Assembly: GCF_014898815.1 (NCBI RefSeq)
Contig: NW_026515428.1
Span: forward strand, 682,001-746,000
DNA from: Panonychus citri
Taxonomy: Eukaryota; Arthropoda; Arachnida; Trombidiformes; Tetranychidae
Length of the DNA: 64,000 nt
Reading direction: 5' to 3'
Shown: positions 58,145 through 64,000 of the stretch, piece after piece
How positions within the stretch are numbered: position 1 is the stretch's first letter
How the letters are laid out: each line of letters starts with the position of its first letter
Made by a program: the position numbers and the translations under genes
The notes under the pieces: model-generated
Database searches by the model: none
What the model saw: the letters and a program-made list of their open reading frames with translations, nothing else
Told to the model about the DNA's origin: nothing

Positions 58145-58569
58145 GAGTCAATTCCACAATCTTTTAAGTAAACATTGAAGTTAATCCTTTTGTCTTTAGC
58201 TAAATTTGAATAGAGAAATTTGAATTTTCTAAGGTTCATAGGTATTGCTGCTGAATAGGTTAGGAATTCTGGGCCCTCCGGGCCATTCATTCATATTGAA
58301 TGCTAGGTTGAGAGTTCGAGGCCCTCCGGGCCATTAAAATCAAATTAATTAGATTTACATCTCACACCTAACCAAACCTAACCTAACCTAATCAAACCAA
58401 ACCAAATCAGACAATCACCAAACTTTTCACCTCTTTTTATTAGTTATTTATATCAAAAAATTTGATAAAAATTGGTAAAAACTTGTCCTTTCTCAAGCTA
58501 AACAACCTTTCAAAAGGATTATCCCAAAAGGATTAAGATTTACTTTTAAGGGGATTGTGGAATTGACTC
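58145..58569. mobile_element. MITE-like element A with GGCCCTCCGGGCC motifs
   Basis: Termini are a perfect 17-bp inverted pair (GAGTCAATTCCACAATC at 58145-58161, complement at 58553-58569). The inverted similarity extends inward, with TTAATCCTTTTG on both sides. The interior has no coding capacity but holds two copies of GGCCCTCCGGGCC (58271-58284 region and 58320-58332) and a CCTAA tandem (58367-58391). It is inserted in the CT satellite. No target duplication could be read because the flanks are repetitive. Confidence 0.72.
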
Positions 58570-58573
58570 TACA

Positions 58574-59506
58574 CCCCTCTCACTTTCCCTCTCCCTCTAA
58601 CAATCACTATCCCTCTCACTTCTCTCTTTCTCTTTCACTCTCTCCCTCTCCTCTCTCACTCTCCCTCTTCCTCTTCCTCTCTCTTCCTCTCCCTCTCACT
58701 CTCCCTCTTCTTCATCCTCTTCCTCTCCGTCTCACTCTCACTCTCTCTCTCACTCTCCCTCTCACTCTGTCTCTCACTTCCTCTCTCACTCCTCCTCTTC
58801 TTCTCCCTCTTCCTCTCCGTCTCACTCTCACTCTCCCTCTCACTCTGCCTCTCCTTCTCCCTCTTCCTTTTCCTCTTCCTCCCTCTCACTCTCTCTCTCA
58901 CTCTCTCTCTCACTCTCTCTCTCACTCTCTCTCTCACTCTCCCTCTCACTCTCCCTCTCACTCTCCCTCTCACTCTCCCTCTTCCTCTCTCTCTCACTCT
59001 CCCTCTCACTCTCCCTCTCACTCTCTCTTTCTTCCTCTTTCTCTCACTCTCCTTCTCATTTACCTCTTTCTCTTTCATTCTTCCTCTCTCACGCTCCCTC
59101 TCACTCTCACTCTCTCACTCTTCCTCGTTCTCTTTCTCTTTCTTTTTTCTGCTCTCCGTTCTTTCTCTTTCTCCCAATCGATCTCTCTCTGTCATTCCCC
59201 TCTCGCTCACACTTTGTCTCTCTCACTCTTTTTTTCCTTTCTCCCTATCACACTCTTTCTTTCACTCTTCCTCTCGCTTCTCCTTTCACTATTTCTCTCA
59301 CTCTTTCTCTCACTCTTCCTCTCACTCTTCTTATCACTCTTCATCTCACTCTTCATCTCACTCTTCATTTCACTCTCCCTTTCCTCTAACGATCACTATC
59401 CCTCTCGCTGTCTCTGGCACTTCCCTTCTCACTCTCCTCTTCCCCCTCACTCTCCTCTCACTCTTTCTGTCCTTTTCTTCTTCTCCCTCTCCCTCTCCCT
59501 CTCCCT
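58574..59506 (+). repeat. homopyrimidine satellite, block 4
   Basis: Same unit types as the other blocks. Contains a near copy of 57420-57898. The 320-codon Ser/Leu/Pro frame here is a repeat artefact. Confidence 0.9.
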
Positions 59507-59588
59507 AAACAATTTTTAAATCATGTTCTTAATTGTGATCGGACAATCGGAAAATAAGATTTATAAATTAATTCGATTTATCACTCTC
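59507..59588 (+). repeat. 82-bp non-satellite direct repeat, copy 2
   Basis: Matches 57899-57980. Confidence 0.93.
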
Positions 59589-59896
59589 TCTCCTCTCCTC
59601 TCTCTCTTCTCTCTCTCTCCTTCTCATTTACCTCTTTCTCTTTCATTCTTCCTCTCTCACTCTCTCACTCTCCCTCTCAATCTCTTTCTCACTCTGTCTC
59701 TCCTCTCCTCTCCCTCTCACTCTCCCTCTCCTCTCTCTCACTCTCCCTCTCACTTTCCCTCTCCCTCTAACAATCACTATCCCTCTCACTTCTCTCTTTC
59801 TCTTTCACTCTCTCCCTCTCATTCTCTCTCTCACTCTTTTTCTTTTTTCTCCCTCTCAAACTCAATCTCTCGCCCTCTAACTCTTTCTCTATCTCC
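59589..59896 (+). repeat. homopyrimidine satellite, block 5
   Basis: Last CT block; ends where the duplicated SMG8 segment begins (TAAAGTTGACAAG). Confidence 0.88.
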
Positions 59897-59989
59897 TAAA
59901 GTTGACAAGATTGTGTTTAGTTGTTTGGTAGGATCGGATTTTCTTTTTCTCAATCGTTTTCTATTCTAACGTTTTTTATTTGTTTTTTC

Positions 59990-60445
59990 GGTAAGGCTCA
60001 AGATATGTCCGTAAGCTCAACTTTTTTACTTTCAGCTGACTTTTTTTCGGCTTACGATTACAGCTACATATGGAAGTTAACTGAATTTCTCAATTAATTG
60101 TGTTTGTTTAAATTAAGTTAGGTTAGGTTTTCACTATTAAGGGTCACCATGGACAAAGGAAGGCCCGGAGGGCCTGAGACAATCAAACTATCACACAATT
60201 AATGTAATGTTAGCTGTCGACAGCTGATTAGCCACATCTTTCGCTAATCACTTTTATTTCATTGTTAAATGTGGACTAACATGTACCCGCTATACCCACA
60301 AGGCGTCAAATAATCTTAGATTGCTGAATTAATCGACTAATCAATTAAATTAAATCATTTTCCTAGAAAGCCGCGAATCGTAAGCCGAAAAAACGTCAGC
60401 TGAAAGTAGAAAAGTTGAGCTTACGGACATATCTTGAGCCTTACC
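59990..60445. mobile_element. MITE B, 456 bp, 8-bp target duplication, in SMG8 copy 1
   Basis: Terminal inverted repeats of about 70 bp with few mismatches begin GGTAAGGCTCAAGATATG at the left and end CATATCTTGAGCCTTACC at the right. The element is flanked by GTTTTTTC at 59982-59989 and 60446-60453. The matching place in copy 2 (around 63265-63283) lacks the element and has a single target copy. Non-autonomous: no transposase frame. An 8-bp duplication suits hAT-, P- or Merlin-type transposases; GG termini fit Merlin, but this is inference. It carries one AGGCCCGGAGGGCCT (60161-60175) and TTAGGTTAGG (60118-60127). Confidence 0.9.
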
Positions 60446-60545
60446 GTTTTTTCAATTGTTTTTCTTTCTCTTGATTTGGATTAAGGTTAATCTCTCTTTT
60501 GTTGGACACTTTGGGCTTTTCTTTTCGTCTCTTCTTGGTCTGTTA

Positions 60546-61439
60546 ATGGCACCCGATTTTATTTCCAAATCATCAGGACTCAATGGAGATGAAAATTGTA
60601 AATTTAGTTTAATTTAATTTAATTTAATTTAGTTTAGTTTAGTTTAGTTTAATTTAGTCTAAGGTTTGTTGTTAAAGTAACACTTTACTAAACCAATTTA
60701 TTGTTAATTTTTTAATCTTTTTCTCTTTTATTTTTCTAGAGATACTTTCCAATTTCTATCAACCAATTATCCAAACTTTCGAAAGGATAAAGTATGTGTC
60801 ATCTCAATTATTGGTAAATCATCTGTCGGAGCTCGAGCTTGTAAATCAACGTTAATTGACGATTGTCTTGGGAAGAATGTCTTTAGAGGAAAATTTTGTG
60901 ATAATAAGCAATTAATTGATGAATCGGTAGGTTGATTTTCATTTCGAAAGGTCGTCAAATTTCAAATCAATCGGACGTGTCTCTTATTTATATGTGTGTG
61001 TATCTCTTGATGATTAATGGATTAGCGTATCTACTTGATTATCTATACAATAGACTTGTCATGTTGAAGGATATTTTGACTCACGAAATCGGGTCATCTT
61101 TTTACACCTAATCTCACCTTTGGATACCGATGTTATCGTTCATATAGCCAATAAATTGGATCATGAATTTGCTTCAAAGGTTTGAATAATTTTTTCCTAT
61201 TTCGTTTAATAATCTTCATTCATTTAAATAGCTTTTATTATCTTAATTTTAACTCTTTTTCTTTGGTTTTCTTTTAGGGAATTTTTCAAAATTTCACTGA
61301 TTTTACTTTTAAAACAGCAAAGATTTTACTCTTTCTGTTTATCATTTCCCATATTGTTGTGATCGTTAATCCAACCCCACACTTTGATCTCAATTACCTT
61401 CAATTATTTCGATTACAACTAGGATTATGTATTGTTTAA
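60546..61439 (+). pseudogene. SMG8: SMG8 5' half, copy 1 (broken)
   Basis: SMG8 forms the SMG1-SMG8-SMG9 complex that restrains the SMG1 kinase in nonsense-mediated mRNA decay; the part here is its N-terminal G-like domain. Exon 1 starts at the ATG at 60546 (MAPDFISKSSGLNGD). It reaches TAA at 60615-60617 because a pentanucleotide ATTTA/GTTTA expansion replaces the end of the exon. Exons 60740-60926 (FRKDKVCVISIIGKSSVG), 61054-61179 (TCHVEGYFDSRNRVIFLHLI) and 61278-61439 (ILLFLFIISHIVVIVNPTPH) keep good splice sites and phase. The frame then ends at TAA 61437-61439, followed by AATAAA at 61452-61457. SMG8 proteins are normally several times longer, so this copy is both interrupted and truncated. 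Confidence 0.75.
60603..60658 (+). repeat. (ATTTA/GTTTA)n tract in SMG8 copy 1 exon 1
   Basis: Pentanucleotide array TTTAGTTTAATTTAATTT and onward, replacing the short TTTAACCAGTTTAGATAG of copy 2 and introducing a stop codon. Confidence 0.9.
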
Positions 61440-61675
61440 CTTTTTGTTCTAAATAAAATCCAATTGTTGGTAACAATTTATATACTTTTACATTTATATT
61501 TAATCAATTAATTTCTGTAACATCCTGTTAATTAAGTTAACAAGTGATAAGTTAACGATTAACGACAATCGGACAATTAGTTGTTTAAATTAATTTTATC
61601 AGTGGATCAGTTATTTACCGAGTAAATTGAGACTATTAACTAATTTGGATTAAATTGAGAAAATTAAACGAAAAA

Positions 61676-62152
61676 ATGAATGGATCACCGGTAACCTTAA
61701 TTGTCTCTATTTTTTTTATTTTAACAATTAAGGAATCGATTAGTTCACCTTTGGTTGGTTTGAAATTAAATGAAACAATTGAACAACCAACAACCAATTT
61801 AATCGCAATTCCTGATGATGGTAAATTAATTGAGGATAAACCTGATGATAAAGATATTGATAACTCCCTGGATGAAGATGAGGATGATGATGATGATGAT
61901 GTTGATAATGATGATGTTGAAATCATCGATGATGATTCTCGTTCCGATGTGGTTACCGCTGATGGCGATCTCCATGGACACGATCATGATGATGATCCAT
62001 CTCATGCTCATCCGGAAATTGAATACAAGCAATCAGATCCAAGTAATGAACCGAAAAAAAATTCATACCCTGACACTCGTAATCCAAACAATCAACTTTT
62101 AATCATCTTCTTTATTCCAATAATTATAACACTAATTAATCAACCTTTTTGA
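61676..62152 (+). CDS. small acidic secreted or membrane protein, Asp-rich
   Basis: I do not recognise this family. ATG at 61676 starts a hydrophobic leader (PVTLIVSIFFILTI), followed by an acidic region with long Asp runs encoded by GAT repeats (residues ~62-110) and a His-Asp patch (HGHDHDDD). Unspliced, it ends in a hydrophobic tail (LLIIFFIPIIITLI) at 62152, 158 aa. An alternative model splices at a weak donor at 62078/62079 to 62547-62686, in matching phase 1. This replaces the end with FSEKKSNSHDSHLVPG plus a membrane helix (LTLLLVSMILFGTIIY) and a short basic tail, 180 aa. Both forms give a C-terminal membrane segment. It lies between the two SMG8 copies, same strand. Confidence 0.55.
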   Translation: MNGSPVTLIVSIFFILTIKESISSPLVGLKLNETIEQPTTNLIAIPDDGKLIEDKPDDKDIDNSLDEDEDDDDDDVDNDDVEIIDDDSRSDVVTADGDLHGHDHDDDPSHAHPEIEYKQSDPSNEPKKNSYPDTRNPNNQLLIIFFIPIIITLINQPF

Positions 62153-62546
62153 AAGAGAAACATCATCATCAACAACTACAGCAACAACAATTTAGATATT
62201 CAATTCAACAACAATTAACTTTCTCTCTCTCGATTTCTTAATTTCTTGATAACCCTAAATCATAAATCATTTATGTTTCTTCATCGATATTGTCCTTTAA
62301 TTGTTATATATTCACAATTCATAATATATACCATTTTCTTAATTGTTTCAATTTGTTTTTTTTTTCATTTCGTGACAATTTAGATGATCATTTTTTGTTA
62401 AATTACAATTATGATGATTTAAGATCTCAAACAATTTACGTTTGATTTGGTTACGGTGTTAAATGGGTTATGAATTAAGCTGTTAATTAGAATAATGATT
62501 GTTAATTGTTTAACTTTTTTCTCTCTCTCTCTCTGTCTTTAATTAG

Positions 62547-62686
62547 TTAATTTTTCTGAGAAAAAATCAAATTCTCATGATTCTCATTTGGTTCCTGGTT
62601 TAACTCTTTTATTGGTTTCTATGATTCTCTTTGGGACAATTATCTATGAAGGTTGTAAATTAACGCATCGACAGACGATTCATTGA
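62547..62686 (+). CDS. possible alternative terminal exon with membrane helix
   Basis: Follows a CTTTAATTAG acceptor after a CT-rich tract. Open in the phase needed from 62078, and ends at TGA 62684-62686. It encodes a typical single membrane span and KLTHRQTIH end. Support is frame and composition only. Confidence 0.4.
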
Positions 62687-63373
62687 TTTTTTAGATATAA
62701 TTAATCACCAGAATTATAATTGTTCAACTTTTATAAATTTTTTTCTCTTTTATTTACTTTTTTGATTTACCCGCGTTTCTCCTTAACGACTGACATGTTA
62801 CCCTTTTTGTTGCTAAGGGGGAAGCGAACTGAGAATCAACTGTTTCAATCATTTTGATTTTTTCTCTTACTTTTAATTCAATTGTTTGTCTTTTTTTAAA
62901 TTGTTAATTCAATTAATTACTTTGTGATAGATTAAATCTTACATTTGATTGTTAACCTAATTTAATTGTTCTTAGGTTGGTATATATCGGTAAGTAGTTT
63001 ATCTTTTCGTTCTGAATCTGTGAGCGACTCAAATTTATTGTTTTCTTGTCTCATTGGTAATATTTTTGTTCACCAGATATAAAAGAAATAATTTTTTTTG
63101 TTGATTTAATTGTTGGAATTATGTTTTTTTTCATTTCTTGCTACAATTTGTGATACTTTTGTTTTAACAATGATAATTTTTTGTTTGTTAAAGTTGACAA
63201 GATTGTGTTTAGTTGTTTGGTAGGATCGGATTTTCTTTTTCTCAATCGTTTTCTATTCTAACGTTTTTGTTTTGTTTTTTCAATTGTTTTTCTTTCTCTT
63301 GATTTGGATTAAGGTTAATCTCTCTTTTGTTGGACACTTTGGGCTTTTCTTTTCGTCTCTTCTTGGTCTGTTA
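62687..63373 (+). other. intergenic and 5' flank of SMG8 copy 2
   Basis: Holds the 3' flank of the acidic-protein gene, and from 63189 the duplicated 5' flank of SMG8, including the empty insertion site for MITE B around 63265-63283. A likely promoter lies between 62750 and 63190, but no specific element can be named. Confidence 0.5.
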
Positions 63374-64000
63374 ATGGCACCCGATTTTATTTCCAAATCA
63401 TCAGGACTCAATGGAGATGTTAATTGTAAATTTAGTTTAACCAGTTTAGATAGTCTAAGGTTTGTTGTTAAAGTAACACTTTACTAAACCAATTTATTGT
63501 TAATTTTTTAATCTTTTTCTCTTTTATTTTTCTAGAGATACTTTCCAATTTCTATCAACCAATTATCCAAACTTTCGAAAGGATAAAGTATGTGTCATCT
63601 CAATTATTGGTAAATCATCTGTCGGAGCTCGAGCTTGTAAATCAACGTTAATTGACGATTGTCTTGGGAAGAATGTCTTTAGAGGAAAATTTTGTGATAA
63701 TAAGCAATTAATTGATGAATCGGTAGGTTGATTTTCATTTCGAAAGGTCGTCAAATTTCAAATCAATCGGACGTGTCTCTTATTTATATGTGTGTGTATC
63801 TCTTGATGATTAATGGATTAGCGTATCTACTTGATTATCTATACAATAGACTTGTCATGTTGAAGGATATTTTGACTCACGAAATCGGGTCATCTTTTTA
63901 CACCTAATCTCACCTTTGGATACCGATGTTATCGTTCATATAGCCAATAAATTGGATCATGAATTTGCTTCAAAGGTTTGAATAATTTTTTCCTATTTCG
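63189..64000 (+). repeat. direct repeat copy 2 of the SMG8 5' segment (continues past the window)
   Basis: Near-identical to 59897-61204 without MITE B and without the pentanucleotide expansion. Confidence 0.92.
63374..64000 (+). CDS. SMG8: SMG8 5' exons, copy 2 (intact in window, partial)
   Basis: Exons 63374-63459 (from ATG, phase 2), 63536-63722 and 63850-63975, all with GT-AG sites and consistent phase. The protein reads MAPDFISKSSGLNGDVNCKF, then the KVCVISIIGKSSVGARACKS degenerate P-loop-like segment, then HVEGYFDSRNRVIFLHLI, matching the N-terminal region of SMG8. An antisense frame at 63563-63754 is a shadow. This copy lacks the stop seen in copy 1 and is probably the functional gene. 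The next exon is outside the window, so completeness cannot be judged. Confidence 0.8.

Larger units (their letters stand above)
59897..61204 (+). repeat. direct repeat copy 1 of the SMG8 5' segment
   Basis: Collinear with 63189-64000 once the 464-bp insertion at 59990-60453 is removed. Runs at least to the TTTTTCCTATTTCG past exon 3. The true right end is unknown because copy 2 is cut by the window. Confidence 0.9.

Noticed and set aside
58557..59519. 320-codon Ser/Leu/Phe frame and its antisense Arg/Glu frames
   Set aside because: Satellite-derived, overlapping the edge of a MITE-like element, with no domain.
1..64000. CRISPR arrays, bacterial operons, rRNA and tRNA genes
   Set aside because: The window is a eukaryotic nuclear region; no spaced direct repeats of CRISPR type and no tRNA or rRNA signature was recognised by eye.

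Overview
The window is eukaryotic nuclear DNA. It is AT-rich, has spliced genes with GT-AG introns, many (CT)n/(GA)n and GAT microsatellites, and a Dscam-family gene. An arthropod is likely. A mite (for example a spider-mite relative) is my best guess, inferred from the small AT-rich introns and the shortened Dscam architecture rather than from a diagnostic marker.

Layout. (1) 1-1025: the last two exons of a KDEL receptor (+). (2) 1903-2985: a four-exon Ly6/uPAR-type GPI-anchored protein (-). (3) 3514-8226: KANSL3 (NSL histone-acetyltransferase complex subunit). It is present as an intact single-exon gene on the minus strand (5870-7948) and as a broken, inverted 5' copy on the plus strand (3794-4456). 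(4) 8486-9166: a small inverted-repeat element beside a caspase p10-like terminal exon with no visible p20 part. (5) 9597-17466: a three-exon glycosyltransferase family 92 (DUF23) gene (-). Its last exon is flanked by a second large inverted repeat of about 1.07 kb per arm. (6) 19347-51351: a 17-exon Dscam-like adhesion receptor (+). My model gives 1125 aa: signal peptide, five Ig domains, four fibronectin III domains, one transmembrane helix and a tail with tyrosine motifs. The introns are large (4-5 kb) and rich in microsatellites. (7) 51651-59896: about 8 kb dominated by homopyrimidine and homopurine repeats. Embedded in it are an inverted copy of the Dscam 3' UTR, a near-perfect direct copy of the last four Dscam exons, an 82-bp direct repeat and a MITE-like element. 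(8) 59897-64000: two direct copies of the 5' half of SMG8 (nonsense-mediated decay). Copy 1 carries a nested MITE with an 8-bp target duplication and a stop in exon 1. Copy 2 looks intact but runs off the window. Between them lies a small acidic secreted or membrane protein gene.

The genes do not form a pathway. KDEL receptor and GT92 act in the ER/Golgi, the Ly6 and Dscam proteins at the cell surface, KANSL3 in chromatin and SMG8 in mRNA surveillance. The striking property is structural. Four gene-containing segments (KANSL3 5' end, GT92 flank, Dscam 3' end, SMG8 5' end) are each present twice at high identity, two inverted and two direct. Several junctions lie in or next to CT/GA tracts. 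This is either a rearrangement-prone locus or partly an assembly artefact, and the sequence alone cannot decide which. All exon joins were made by eye from splice consensus, reading-frame phase and family resemblance; no alignment or transcript was available.
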